A stretch of DNA of 64,000 nt from Variovorax sp. OAS795 (GCF_040546685.1 NZ_JBEPOH010000002.1:496001-560000); one strand, 5' to 3'; counted from the stretch's first letter, positions 37,069 through 45,990 are shown. Notes: generated from the letters alone by a model not told the origin. Made by a program: numbers and translations.

Positions 37069-38082
37069 ATGTCGTCCCTCCCCCTCTTTCCCGACCCCCC
37101 AGGCGAATCGCACCAGGATGCCTTCGACGCCTGGCTCGCTGCGCAGCAGGGCAACGGCGCCCTGCGGCAGCCCTCTTCGATTGCGGTCTATCGCGACATG
37201 TGGGGCAGCTTCACGGCCTGGTGCCTCGGCCAGTCGCCCGCGGTGACGCTCGCGTCGCTGGACAAGAGCGACCTGTCGGCGTTCCAGCAGGCGCGCTTCG
37301 GCATGAAAAGCGACGACCTGTCGCTGTCGCCGCGCTATGCGCTGCGCCTGCTTCGGCTGATCGACAGGGTGATGCGCCACCATGCCGAGACCCGCGGTGT
37401 TGCGCCCAACACCGCGGCCGCCGAGTGGATTGCGACACAGCCCGAGGTGCGCTATGCGGATTCCACGCGCGCGGACCCGCTGCCGGAATTTCTCTCGGTG
37501 TCGGAGGCGAGGCATCTCATTACCTTCCTGTCCAATGCACGGCCGCGTCCCGGTGCCCGGCATGGCCAGGCAGCGCTGAGCTGGCAGGCACTGCGCAACC
37601 GCGTGGCGGTCGCCCTGCAGCTGGGCGCGGGGCTCGCGCCCGGTGACGTGCGCGTGCTGCGGCTCGACGCGCCGACTTCGCACATCGCCGGCCGCCGGCA
37701 ACGCCCATGGAAGCTCGCAGTTCCGGGCAACGGCAACTCCCCGGCGCGCGAGGCGCCGCTCGCACCCTGGGCTGGAGAGCTGCTCCAGCATTGGCTCGCA
37801 GTGCGGGCCGAGGCGGCGATCGCGGGCGATTTTTTGTTTCCGGCCACGCGCACCGGCAAACCCTGGAGCAAGGAGGCGCAGTACGTGGCCGCCAAGCAGG
37901 TGCTCGAAGAGGCCGGCATCGAGGCTGCGGGCGGCGGCTCGTTCCTGCTGCGCCACACCTTCGCGCTGCGCCAGTTGCGCCGGGGCGCCAAGCTCGACCA
38001 GGTGGCGCACTGGCTCGGCATCGAACCCGAGGCCATGGGCAAATACCAGCGCGTGCTCACGGGCCCCGCGGAAGTCGTCTGA
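37069..38082 (+). CDS. Tyrosine-recombinase-like protein with degenerate active site
   Basis: A 337-aa protein with the layout of XerC/D-type tyrosine recombinases: an N-terminal SAM-like core-binding domain (about 15-120, with SIAVYRDMWGSFTAWC) and a C-terminal catalytic-like domain (about 140-337). The C-terminus LLRHTFALRQLRRGAKLDQVAHWLG...KYQRV matches the HxxR/LGH/Tyr region, but the HxxR His is Phe, the LGH His is Ile, and the first catalytic Arg (GLR) is Ala (GAGLAPGD). The Tyr is kept. It is either a non-catalytic DNA-binding paralogue or an altered recombinase. The inverted repeat just upstream could be its binding site. Confidence 0.75.
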   Translation: MSSLPLFPDPPGESHQDAFDAWLAAQQGNGALRQPSSIAVYRDMWGSFTAWCLGQSPAVTLASLDKSDLSAFQQARFGMKSDDLSLSPRYALRLLRLIDRVMRHHAETRGVAPNTAAAEWIATQPEVRYADSTRADPLPEFLSVSEARHLITFLSNARPRPGARHGQAALSWQALRNRVAVALQLGAGLAPGDVRVLRLDAPTSHIAGRRQRPWKLAVPGNGNSPAREAPLAPWAGELLQHWLAVRAEAAIAGDFLFPATRTGKPWSKEAQYVAAKQVLEEAGIEAAGGGSFLLRHTFALRQLRRGAKLDQVAHWLGIEPEAMGKYQRVLTGPAEVV

Positions 38083-38094
38083 GGAATCAGCCGG

Positions 38095-38520
38095 TCACTG
38101 TTCGGGCCGGCGCCACAGCCAGACCGCCACGGCCGCCATGAAGACCGGAGCGCCGATCTTGACCGCCACCGGCGCGGCCGTGACGAGCAGCACCACCGTG
38201 CTCAACAGCATCATCGCGCTCGCGGTCCACTTCGCGCGGCGCGGCACCGCGCCCGCTTCGCGCCACCGCCGGACGTAACCGCCATAGCGGGGATGTTCGA
38301 GCAGCCAGCGCTCCAGCGCAGGCCAGCCGTGCCCTGCTGCCCAGGCAGCCGCCAGGAGAAAAGGCACCGTCGGCAGGAGCGGAAGAAAGGCGCCGAGCAA
38401 CCCGAGCCCGACGAGCACCAGCGCCAGCACACGCCAGAGCAGCTTCGCGACGGGGCCGGGAAGCCTCATCGGAAGCCGTGCTCGCGGAAGCGGCCCCGGG
38501 GAGAACTGCGAAAGGGGCAT
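38095..38520 (-). CDS. DUF454 (YbaN) family membrane protein
   Basis: A 141-aa inner-membrane protein of the YbaN/DUF454 family. It has GLLGAFLPLLPTVPFLLAAAWAA with the family LPTxPFxLLAA signature, then EHPRYGGYVRRWRE, and two C-terminal hydrophobic segments. The start at 38520 is a choice; ATG 38469 would still keep the whole conserved domain. The function of the family is not established. Confidence 0.85.
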   Translation of the reverse strand: MPLSQFSPGPLPRARLPMRLPGPVAKLLWRVLALVLVGLGLLGAFLPLLPTVPFLLAAAWAAGHGWPALERWLLEHPRYGGYVRRWREAGAVPRRAKWTASAMMLLSTVVLLVTAAPVAVKIGAPVFMAAVAVWLWRRPEQ

Positions 38521-38780
38521 CGGTGGATGGTAAGCCCCGTTCCGCCGGGGTCCGCGCACGCCGCAGAAGGTCGTCGAAGACCTGACGAAGCGCCCGGAAA
38601 GTAGCCATGTTGCAAGAGCACGACAGCCACAGACACCCGCGATCTGTGACTTATTACCGAAGTTCACCTTTACGCAGATTACATTTAAAAATGAGAACTT
38701 AAGAACTCACACAAATGTCATCCTTTAGTTACACTCCGGGCTCCCGAACGTCAAAAACTAGGCCCAAAGCATTCATTGTC

Positions 38781-39431
38781 ATGAAAAAATTTCTTCTGAT
38801 CGCCGCCGCAGCCGCCGCCCTGGCCCCCTTCGCCAGCCAGGCCGAGTCCAATTTCGTGACGGGCTCCGGCTCGACCACGCCCCCCGCCAACGCCAAGCTC
38901 GACTTCAAGATCGTCGTTCCGAAGGTGCTGTTCCTGCAGGTCGGCACCGGCACCAGCATGGCGAGCAACACCACCGTGGATAAGCTCACGTTCACCGTGC
39001 CCGCCAACGGCATCGGCGGCGGCACCGCGGTGGCAGCCACCGGCGGCGACATCTCCGCCAGCGCGGTGACGGTTCGCGTGCTCGGCAACAGCGGCGACGT
39101 CAGCCTGTCCAACGCGACCACGGGTCAGCTCAGCAACGGCGTCAGTGGCGACCCGACCGTGCCATGGACCGACATCACCGTGACGGCCGCCGCGCTCACG
39201 ACCGCCACGCCCGGCTACTCCACCACGGCCATTGCCCACCCGGCATTCAATAACGGCACGACGGGCGGCTCGTCGGCCGTGGCCATCACGCTGCCCGCAT
39301 CGGGCGGTCTCGTTCGCCGCGAAGGCAGCTGGACCTTCGCGTACGCCAACACGACGGTGATGCCGGCTGGCACCTACGGCGACACGGTTGCGAACAACGG
39401 CCGCGTCACCTACACCGCCACCGCCCCCTGA
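38781..39431 (+). CDS. Secreted subunit-like protein, probable major subunit
   Basis: A 216-aa exported protein with signal peptide KKFLLIAAAAAALAPFASQAE. The mature part is rich in Thr, Ser, Gly, Ala and Val and predicted all-beta by eye. Two features are shared with neighbours: an N-terminal strand LDFKIVVPKVLFLQVG, and a C-terminus PAGTYGDT...VTYTATAP. I infer a structural subunit of a surface fibre. The 260-bp AT-rich region upstream (38521-38780), unusual for this window, probably holds the promoter and a long leader. No Cys occurs in the mature protein. ATG 38781 begins the signal peptide. Confidence 0.75.
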   Translation: MKKFLLIAAAAAALAPFASQAESNFVTGSGSTTPPANAKLDFKIVVPKVLFLQVGTGTSMASNTTVDKLTFTVPANGIGGGTAVAATGGDISASAVTVRVLGNSGDVSLSNATTGQLSNGVSGDPTVPWTDITVTAAALTTATPGYSTTAIAHPAFNNGTTGGSSAVAITLPASGGLVRREGSWTFAYANTTVMPAGTYGDTVANNGRVTYTATAP

Positions 39432-39523
39432 GCGCCCGCACGTCCATCCGACAAGCGGCTCCCCCCATGCGATTGCGTGAAGGCAAGGCCAGTCCCGCCT
39501 TCGCGCAGCGCCAGGAACGCGGC

Positions 39524-40189
39524 ATGAAATCCTCGCCCATCCCGTTGTCCCATGCCAAAGGCGTCCTGATCGGATTCGCCCTGGTGTGCGGCGCCTGCCT
39601 GCCAAAGGCGCACGGCTTCACCGTAGGCATCTCGCCCGGACAGCGCGCGCTTTACCTGCAGGTGGGCGTGGGCTCCATGTCGGGCGGCAATTTCAGCAAC
39701 GGCGGCACGCCCGGCGACAACCCCACGGTCAACAGCGCATCTGTCACGGTTCCGGTGGCGCAACTGGGCACCGGTACACCGCAGCCCATGACGACCGACA
39801 GTCCCGTCACCGCGAGTCCGTGGGCGGGTGCTGCCTTCTGCACCTCGCCCTCGACCACGGGGCAGGTGTACGTGGGCGGCTTCTTCCGCCGGCCAGGACA
39901 GGGTGCAGGGGGCAACCAGGCCATCCTGTCAGTCACCGTGCCGGCCGTCCTCACAAGCACCAGCGGCGACACGATCCCGTTCAGCCGGATCGCGTGGACC
40001 TCTTCCGGCAATGGCGACGCGACCGCGACCATCCCGAGCGGCACTTTCGTCGGCGGCTCGCAGGATCTGCTGACGATCGGCCGCAACACGTGGTTCGAGA
40101 GCTGCCTCGCGTTCCGCTACCTCAACACGGAGATCGTTCCGGCAGGCACCTTTACCGGCACGGCGACCTTCACCCTGACCGCACCATGA
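39524..40189 (+). CDS. Secreted subunit-like protein, second subunit
   Basis: A 221-aa exported protein (signal peptide with GVLIGFALVCGACLPKAHG). The mature start FTVGISPGQRALYLQVGVG and the C-terminus IVPAGTFTGTATFTLTAP echo the 38781 product, so the two appear paralogous. Two Cys residues in the mature protein could form a disulfide (FCTSPS and SCLAFRY). ATG 39524, preceded by aggaac, is favoured over 39467. Its stop overlaps the next gene's start (ATGA). A minor or tip subunit is likely (inference). Confidence 0.7.
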   Translation: MKSSPIPLSHAKGVLIGFALVCGACLPKAHGFTVGISPGQRALYLQVGVGSMSGGNFSNGGTPGDNPTVNSASVTVPVAQLGTGTPQPMTTDSPVTASPWAGAAFCTSPSTTGQVYVGGFFRRPGQGAGGNQAILSVTVPAVLTSTSGDTIPFSRIAWTSSGNGDATATIPSGTFVGGSQDLLTIGRNTWFESCLAFRYLNTEIVPAGTFTGTATFTLTAP

Positions 40190-40656
40190 GCGCCCGACAC
40201 ACGCATGCCATGCTGGCCGGCCTGTTGGCCCTGGGCGCGGTGCTGCCCGCCGCTGCCGCCACTTTCCGCATCGACGACACGGGCACCTTCGCGAGCCAGC
40301 CGGTCACGCCGATGCGCTGGCGCCAGCTGGCCCCCGGCCGTGCCGGCGACCACACCGTGGAGGGCCGCGTTCCGGTGCAGCTTCGGCTCAACCTGTCGTC
40401 GTGGGTCGGCCGGCCTGCCCGCATCTACCTGTCGCTGGCGCCCACCGATGGCGAACAGCTGGTCGCCACGTGGCGCACCCAGGGCCGCCTGCTTCCGGGC
40501 ACGGTCCGCGGTGGCGGCCGTACGCTGGTGTTCGACGGTCTGGTGCGCGACGCTTTCCTGCAGGAAACCATCGTGATCGATCTCACGGCCGACGGCCGCC
40601 AGCTCGAGCACGCGCAATCCCTGCAATTCTTCTTCGAGATCGAGGTATCGCCCTGA
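40186..40656 (+). CDS. Exported hypothetical protein in the fimbria-like operon
   Basis: A 156-aa protein with a cleavable signal peptide (AMLAGLLALGAVLPAAAA) and beta-rich mature part (ATFRIDDTGTF..., VQLRLNLSSWVGRPARIYLSLAP, LQFFFEIEVSP). It is not recognised. It is locked between the second subunit and the chaperone by start-stop overlaps (ATGA at 40186, TGATG at 40654), so it must act in the same assembly, perhaps as an adaptor, anchor or initiator. Confidence 0.7.
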   Translation: MSARHTHAMLAGLLALGAVLPAAAATFRIDDTGTFASQPVTPMRWRQLAPGRAGDHTVEGRVPVQLRLNLSSWVGRPARIYLSLAPTDGEQLVATWRTQGRLLPGTVRGGGRTLVFDGLVRDAFLQETIVIDLTADGRQLEHAQSLQFFFEIEVSP

Positions 40657-41471
40657 TGCGCCGAGCCGCACTTTCCTGCCGTGGCCGCCGTGCGGCTATT
40701 TTCCTGCTTGCAGTCCTGGCCATGGCCACGACCGCCCAGGCGCAGTTTTCGCTGGCCGTCTCGCCGCCGCGGTTCGAACTGTCGACCCCCCCCGGCGAGC
40801 GCGTGCGCGACGTGATCGAACTCACGCACCGCGACACCCCATCGGGCGCCTACAAACTCAAGACCGCCGACTGGACCTTCCGGCCCGACGGATCGGTCGA
40901 TTTCAGCGACGAGCTGTTGCCCGGCAGCTGCCGGCCCTGGGTGGCCATCGAGCGGCGCGAACTCACCATCACCTCCGGACGCCCCTACCGCTTCCGCTTC
41001 GAAGTGACGCCGCCGGCGGGCACGCCTCCCACCGAATGCCGCTTTGCGGTGCTGATCGAAGGCCAGCAGCCTGCCACCGCCCCCGGGGTGCCGATGGCGC
41101 TGGGCGCACGCATCGGCGTCATCGTCTATGTGGCCGTGGGGAACGTGGCGCCGGTGCTGGAAATCGTGGGCGCCTCGGTGCGCACGGTCGACGGCCGGCC
41201 CGCCCCCGTGCTGAAGATCCGCAACACCGGCAATGCGCATGGCCGCCTGGCCGGTTTTCTCTCGGGCACCGACGCGGGCGGCACCTCGCTCGAGCTGCAG
41301 GCCGCCACCACCCCCATCATGCCGGGCGAGACCCGCGACATCGCGCTCGCGGCCAACAAGCCGGGCGAGGCCGAAAACGCCGTCGCGGTGCGTTTCCCGG
41401 TCACGGTCACCGGCAAGCTGGAGTGGGGCAAGAGCGGCTCGCTGCCGATCAATCAGCGATTCGCTCCATGA
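40656..41471 (+). CDS. PapD-like periplasmic chaperone
   Basis: A 271-aa exported protein with signal peptide ending TTAQAQ. The mature N-terminus FSLAVSPPRFELSTPPGERV and LTHRDTPSGAYKLKTADWTF match the first Ig domain of fimbrial-type chaperones, and a second Ig-like domain follows (about residues 160-271, LEIVGASVRTVDGRPAPVLKIRNTGN). Such chaperones cap subunits by donating a strand until delivery to an outer-membrane usher. It overlaps both neighbours (TGATG, ATGA), as expected in one operon. The sequence differs from classical PapD/FimC chaperones. Confidence 0.75.
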   Translation: MRRAALSCRGRRAAIFLLAVLAMATTAQAQFSLAVSPPRFELSTPPGERVRDVIELTHRDTPSGAYKLKTADWTFRPDGSVDFSDELLPGSCRPWVAIERRELTITSGRPYRFRFEVTPPAGTPPTECRFAVLIEGQQPATAPGVPMALGARIGVIVYVAVGNVAPVLEIVGASVRTVDGRPAPVLKIRNTGNAHGRLAGFLSGTDAGGTSLELQAATTPIMPGETRDIALAANKPGEAENAVAVRFPVTVTGKLEWGKSGSLPINQRFAP

Positions 41472-43558
41472 AGCGATGGCTCCGTAGCAGCGCCCTCGGA
41501 TTGTGCGGCGCGGGACAGGTGCTGGCCGGCACCCCGGCATGGGCGCAGGCCCAGGCGGCGCACTACGTCGATCGGGTGCTCGACGACAGCCCGCAAGCGG
41601 CACCGGCCGACGAAGCCCGGGAACAGGGCAGCGGCTGGCCGCGCGGCTGGACCGTCGAAGGGCAGTCCACCCAGCAAAGCGGTGATTCGCGCGCACGAAG
41701 CCATTCGCTGCTCTTCTCGGGCTACCTGGACACGCCGGACTACGGCACCCTGTCCGCCAACCTGAACCTGAACCGCGATTCGGTGCCGGTCAGCGGCATC
41801 GCGCTGTACGGCACCACCGGCACGCCCCTGACGCAGGTACCCTACAGCTACCGCAACGGCAGCACCTGGCGCATCGACCAGCGGGCCATGCCTTTCAACG
41901 GCGGATGGTTCGGCAACAACAGCATCGGCAACATCAACATGGCGAGCACGCCGCTCGCCCGCGGCGTCGGCCGGGTCTACCTGCCCAGCCTGCCGATCGA
42001 AGGCGCCTCGCTCAGCATCGAACAGCCGGGACGAACCACGCTGAATGCATCGGCGGGCCGGCTGGGCTATTTCGACGGCATCTCGTTCCAGGGCTTCTCG
42101 TCGGGGCGGGGAACCGCGGCGGGAGCCGGTGCCCAGACCCAGCTGAGCGGCAGCAACGGCGCCTACGCCCTGGGCCGCACCGATGCGGCGGTCCAGCTGG
42201 TGGAAACGCGCAATTTCAACGCCAATGGCGTGCCAGGCTACGCCCAGGACACCCGCTCCGTATGGAGCGCCGTTTCATGGCAGGGCGTGGCGCCGTGGGC
42301 CGAATCGGTGGGCAACGGCTATGGGGGCGTCGGAGAACGCGTGGGCGGCCTGCGGATCCAGGCCAACCTGGCGCACAGCAGCGGCCAGCCTTCCGATGCC
42401 TTGTCGCGCGCGCCGCGCGACTCGGGCACCGGCGGCTGGGTCGATGCAAGCTGGCGCACGCAGCTGATGCAGCAGAGCGCGTCGGTCTTCTACTTCCAGC
42501 CCTCCTTGCGCTGGGGCGGCGACTCGCTGCCGAGCGACCTGCGCGGCGCCTCGTGGCGCGGCGAGGTTTCCACCCGCCAATGGCAATTGGGCGGCAACAT
42601 CGAGGTGAGCGACAGCGTGAGCGGGCTCCAGCGCCGCTCGCTCTACGGCAATCTTTTCGGCCGTTATCGGCTGGACTCGCGCGACTCGATCTCGGCCAAC
42701 GTGGCGGCGCGCACCGGCAACTATGCGGCACAGTCGGCACAGTTCACCTGGGAGCACAAGTCCGACTGGGGCTACACCCAGTGGCGCACAGACGTTGCGC
42801 ACGGCACCGACCTGCGCGTGCTGCGCACCGGCGTGGACCACGCCTGGAGCGTGAGCGAGGACCAGACGCTCTCGACCTCCCTGGCCTACGAGCAGTCGCG
42901 CCAGTCCGGCGTCGAATCGCGCGCGGTGCACTGGGGCGTGCTCGGCACCACGCCGCTCGCCGCCGGCGCGCGGCTCGACCTGAGCCTGCGCGGCAGCAAC
43001 GGCATCGTCGGCACCGATTCGCGCTTCCTGAGCGCCAATGCACGCCTGAGCTGGCCGATCGGACAGGGCTGGTCGTTCATCGCGCAGTACGCGGCGGCCC
43101 GCGGCCAGGAGTCGCTCAATCCGGCCGTGGTGTCGGCCCTGGCCACGGCCCTGCAACAGGCGGTGCGCGTGCTTCCCTCGAACCGCTCGTTCATGGTGGC
43201 GCTGCGCTACGAGAGCCGCGCCGGCGTGGCCAGCGCGCCCATCGGCGGCCACCCCGGCGCAGGCGCCGGCAGTCTCGAGGGCTATGTTTTCTTCGACCAG
43301 AACAACAACGGGCTCCGGGAAGCCAGCGAAGGCGGCGTACCCGGCGTGACGGTGGTGCTCGACCGCGGCTACGTGGCCCGCACCGATGCGCAGGGCCGCT
43401 ACAGCTTTCCGTCCGTGGCGGCCGGCAGCCACCAGATCGAGCTGATCCAGGACAACCTGCCGCTTCCTTGGAGCAGCGCGGGTTCCGCCGCGCGGCGCGT
43501 GAACGTCTACGTGCGAGACGCCGCCCTGACCGACTTCCCGATCCAGAAAGAACGCTGA
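41468..43558 (+). CDS. Outer-membrane barrel with C-terminal SdrD-B-like domain (usher-like)
   Basis: A 696-aa exported protein. After the signal peptide and a charged segment (about 25-70) comes a long beta-barrel-like region (about 75-590) of alternating aromatic/polar strands (LLFSGYLDTPDYGTLSANL, WGYTQWRTDVAHGTD, SWSFIAQYAAARG-like). A C-terminal SdrD-B/carboxypeptidase-regulatory-like domain follows (about 600-690, GYVFFDQNNNGLREASEGG...AQGRYSF), whose DxNxNG loop may bind Ca2+. It occupies the usher position after the chaperone, but it is shorter than classical ushers (about 800 aa or more), and I do not recognise a standard plug or N-terminal usher domain. The start overlaps the chaperone stop. 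Confidence 0.75.
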   Translation: MKRWLRSSALGLCGAGQVLAGTPAWAQAQAAHYVDRVLDDSPQAAPADEAREQGSGWPRGWTVEGQSTQQSGDSRARSHSLLFSGYLDTPDYGTLSANLNLNRDSVPVSGIALYGTTGTPLTQVPYSYRNGSTWRIDQRAMPFNGGWFGNNSIGNINMASTPLARGVGRVYLPSLPIEGASLSIEQPGRTTLNASAGRLGYFDGISFQGFSSGRGTAAGAGAQTQLSGSNGAYALGRTDAAVQLVETRNFNANGVPGYAQDTRSVWSAVSWQGVAPWAESVGNGYGGVGERVGGLRIQANLAHSSGQPSDALSRAPRDSGTGGWVDASWRTQLMQQSASVFYFQPSLRWGGDSLPSDLRGASWRGEVSTRQWQLGGNIEVSDSVSGLQRRSLYGNLFGRYRLDSRDSISANVAARTGNYAAQSAQFTWEHKSDWGYTQWRTDVAHGTDLRVLRTGVDHAWSVSEDQTLSTSLAYEQSRQSGVESRAVHWGVLGTTPLAAGARLDLSLRGSNGIVGTDSRFLSANARLSWPIGQGWSFIAQYAAARGQESLNPAVVSALATALQQAVRVLPSNRSFMVALRYESRAGVASAPIGGHPGAGAGSLEGYVFFDQNNNGLREASEGGVPGVTVVLDRGYVARTDAQGRYSFPSVAAGSHQIELIQDNLPLPWSSAGSAARRVNVYVRDAALTDFPIQKER

Positions 43559-43704
43559 TCCGACGAAAGGCAGTTGCACGCGCACCTGCTCCGGTATTTA
43601 CTTGCTCCCGACGGACTTCATATCATTGAAGCCGTCTGCCGATATACGAAGGTCGGGCATCTCCGAGATGCCTTCAGTCCAATGTCTTTCGGGGAGGGAG
43701 CCTT

Positions 43705-44025
43705 ATGTCCGGGAACAGGATATCGACCGGGGCGTGCCTGAAGGGCGCCCTGTGTGCCTTGCTGCTTCTGCCGCCTCTGTGCGCGGCGGAAACCATGCTC
43801 GGGGGCGGCCGCGCCACGGGCCAACTGGGCTTCAGGGTGGACGTGCCCGCGGTCATGCGCGTGCTGCAGGTCACACCGCTGGCGGACGGCCACGAATACC
43901 GCATCTGGACCAACACCCGATCGGTCTCCTTCAACGGCCGCGAATTTCGTTTCTCCAGGGTGGGCGAACACACGCTGAAGGTGCCGTCGTCACCCCAAGG
44001 GACGTTTCTCGTTCACGGCCTCTGA
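43705..44025 (+). CDS. Small exported protein related to the subunit-like proteins
   Basis: A 106-aa exported protein (signal peptide with GALCALLLLPPLCAAE). The mature N-terminal strand QLGFRVDVPAVMRVLQV closely parallels LDFKIVVPKVLFLQV of the 38781 product, so it looks like a short third subunit. GGGAGG lies upstream of the ATG. Its last 36 bases overlap the convergent sensor kinase gene. A 146-bp gap separates it from the barrel gene, and it may have its own promoter. Confidence 0.65.
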   Translation: MSGNRISTGACLKGALCALLLLPPLCAAETMLGGGRATGQLGFRVDVPAVMRVLQVTPLADGHEYRIWTNTRSVSFNGREFRFSRVGEHTLKVPSSPQGTFLVHGL

Positions 44026-45990
44026 GGCCACCGGGCCGGGCACGGCGCCCTGGTAGAGCGGCAGCCAGAGCTTGAAGCGCGTTCCGGCGCTGCCCGATTC
44101 CCAGCTCACCACGCCGCCGATGGCCGAGGCGCGGCGCTGCTGGTTGCGCAGCCCGCGGCCGCTTCGGCGCAGCGCTTCATCGACCGCGAAGCCCGCGCCG
44201 TTGTCTTCGATCACCACGCACACGCCCTGTCCCTCCACGGCCGTGCTGAAGCAGATGACGGTCGCGCGCGTGTGGCGCAGCACGTTGGCCACGCCCTCCT
44301 GCATGATGCGCAGGATGTGCAGCGCACTGCTCGGGTCGAGCCAGGGCAGCGCGGGCACCGACTGCACCTCCCAGCGCAGCGCCAGCCCGGCGCTCTCGAT
44401 GCGAGGCGCCAGCCGGAAGCGAAGGGTTGCCAGCAGCAGCAGCAGGTCGGCGTCCACGCTCTCCATCGAGTCGATCGCCAACTTGAGGTCGTCCATGCAT
44501 CCCTTGAGCACACCGGTGATCTCGGCATCGCTCAAGGTGCCCTGCTCCACCGAGCGGATGGCGCTGATCAGCGATGAACCCAGGCCGTCGTGCATGTCCT
44601 GCATCAGCCGCCGGCGCTCCGCACCGAGCATGTGCTCGTTCTCGATCACCCGCATCCGCTGGTAGCTTTGCTCCAGTTCGGCTTCACGCGCCTGCAGGCG
44701 CTCGGCCAGCCCCATGTTCAGCCGCCCCACTTCGGCGAACGCGCCCGTGTAGTGCTTGAACATGATGTACGAGAAGACGAAGAACAGGCTGATGATGGCG
44801 TAGGGCGAGGTGTAGACGCTCTCCGGACTGACCAGGTTGTTCTGCAGCAGGCCGTCGTAGGAGGTGAACACCAGGGCGAACACCGCCCAGCCCGCCACCA
44901 GCCTCCCTTCGGGCAACCTGGCGCGCAGCGCCTTGCGCAGGTTCACTGCAAAGATCAGCACCGCCATCGGCAGCACCATCAGGTTGAGCAGCGGCGTGAC
45001 CAGGTACAGGCTTGCGAACGACGTCTGAGGCAGCGTCGAGATGCTGCCGGCTGCCGCCAAGGCCACCGACAAGCGCGTCAGCCAGCGCGAGGGCTGCTGG
45101 TGCAAGTGCTGGAGGAACAGGTGGATGAGAATGATCAGCCAGAGCAGGGAGGCCACCGTGATCCACTCGAACCAGTCGTCCGGGACCGGCAGGTTGTCGC
45201 CGCTCACGAAATAGTGAAGCGTGCGCAGGAAAGCCGTGGCCGAGATCGCAAAGAACAACAGGTAGAGCGATTCGCGCCGCCGGCCAAGCCACACGGCGAA
45301 CGCGAAGGCCCCCACCGCCAGGAACGCGGCGCTGCCCATGAAGGGCAACTGGACCTGCAGCAACTGGCGGACCTGGTAGCGCCAGTTGAGTGGCCAATGG
45401 TCGCCCACCCAGACCGTCGAGAAGCCGCTCCCGCTGCTGCGCAGCCGGTCGACGCGAATCAGCACCGATGCGGGCGACAGCGTATGGGCGGTCGCGTTCA
45501 ACGGCAACAGCAGCGGGCGGTTGTAGCCGTTGTGCACCGGACTGCCATGCGAGTGGTAGAGCAGCGCGCCGTCGCCGTACACCGCGATCTGGCCCAGGGT
45601 TTTCCAGCGGGGAAGGTACAGGAAGCGTGGTCGTGTCGATGGCGCGAGCGCCGCCAGGTCGATGCGGTACCAGTCGGTGACGGTTTGCACCCCCGCGGAC
45701 GATGTGGGCACGAGTTCGCGCCCCGATGTATGAGGAAGGCCGACCGTCTTCCAGCCGTCGCTCGGCAGCTTCGCATCCTCTGCACGCCGCGGGGGGGCAG
45801 AATAGCCCGACCCCGCAACCGACAGCAGCTCGGCGTGGATGATGTGCAGCGTGCTGTCGCCCTGCTGCACCTCGTCCGCGGCGGGTGGCTCATGGGCATG
45901 CGCAACCTGCAAGGCGACCAGCGGCAACGCGAGCCACAGCGCCGCGATCCAGCGGCCAGCGAGCCGTCGACCTTTGCCGCCACGCGTCAT
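43990..45990 (-). CDS. 7TM sensor histidine kinase (HisKA_3)
   Basis: A 666-aa membrane kinase. After a signal/anchor segment there is a periplasmic DISM-type sensory domain (about 55-210), then seven hydrophobic segments (about 225-420), a coiled-coil (RLQAREAELEQSYQRM), the HisKA_3 phospho-acceptor region RRLMQDMHDGLGSSLI, and a HATPase with DNGAGF and SGRGLRNQQRRA. No response regulator is adjacent, so the partner lies elsewhere. It faces the fimbria-like locus and may regulate it (inference). ATG 45990 begins the first conserved segment. Confidence 0.88.
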   Translation of the reverse strand: MTRGGKGRRLAGRWIAALWLALPLVALQVAHAHEPPAADEVQQGDSTLHIIHAELLSVAGSGYSAPPRRAEDAKLPSDGWKTVGLPHTSGRELVPTSSAGVQTVTDWYRIDLAALAPSTRPRFLYLPRWKTLGQIAVYGDGALLYHSHGSPVHNGYNRPLLLPLNATAHTLSPASVLIRVDRLRSSGSGFSTVWVGDHWPLNWRYQVRQLLQVQLPFMGSAAFLAVGAFAFAVWLGRRRESLYLLFFAISATAFLRTLHYFVSGDNLPVPDDWFEWITVASLLWLIILIHLFLQHLHQQPSRWLTRLSVALAAAGSISTLPQTSFASLYLVTPLLNLMVLPMAVLIFAVNLRKALRARLPEGRLVAGWAVFALVFTSYDGLLQNNLVSPESVYTSPYAIISLFFVFSYIMFKHYTGAFAEVGRLNMGLAERLQAREAELEQSYQRMRVIENEHMLGAERRRLMQDMHDGLGSSLISAIRSVEQGTLSDAEITGVLKGCMDDLKLAIDSMESVDADLLLLLATLRFRLAPRIESAGLALRWEVQSVPALPWLDPSSALHILRIMQEGVANVLRHTRATVICFSTAVEGQGVCVVIEDNGAGFAVDEALRRSGRGLRNQQRRASAIGGVVSWESGSAGTRFKLWLPLYQGAVPGPVASEAVNEKRPLG

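Noticed and set aside
38095..38667. Longer start (190 aa) for the DUF454 protein
   Set aside because: The extra N-terminal part is Cys/Arg/Gly-rich and unlike the family; starts at 38520 or 38469 fit better.
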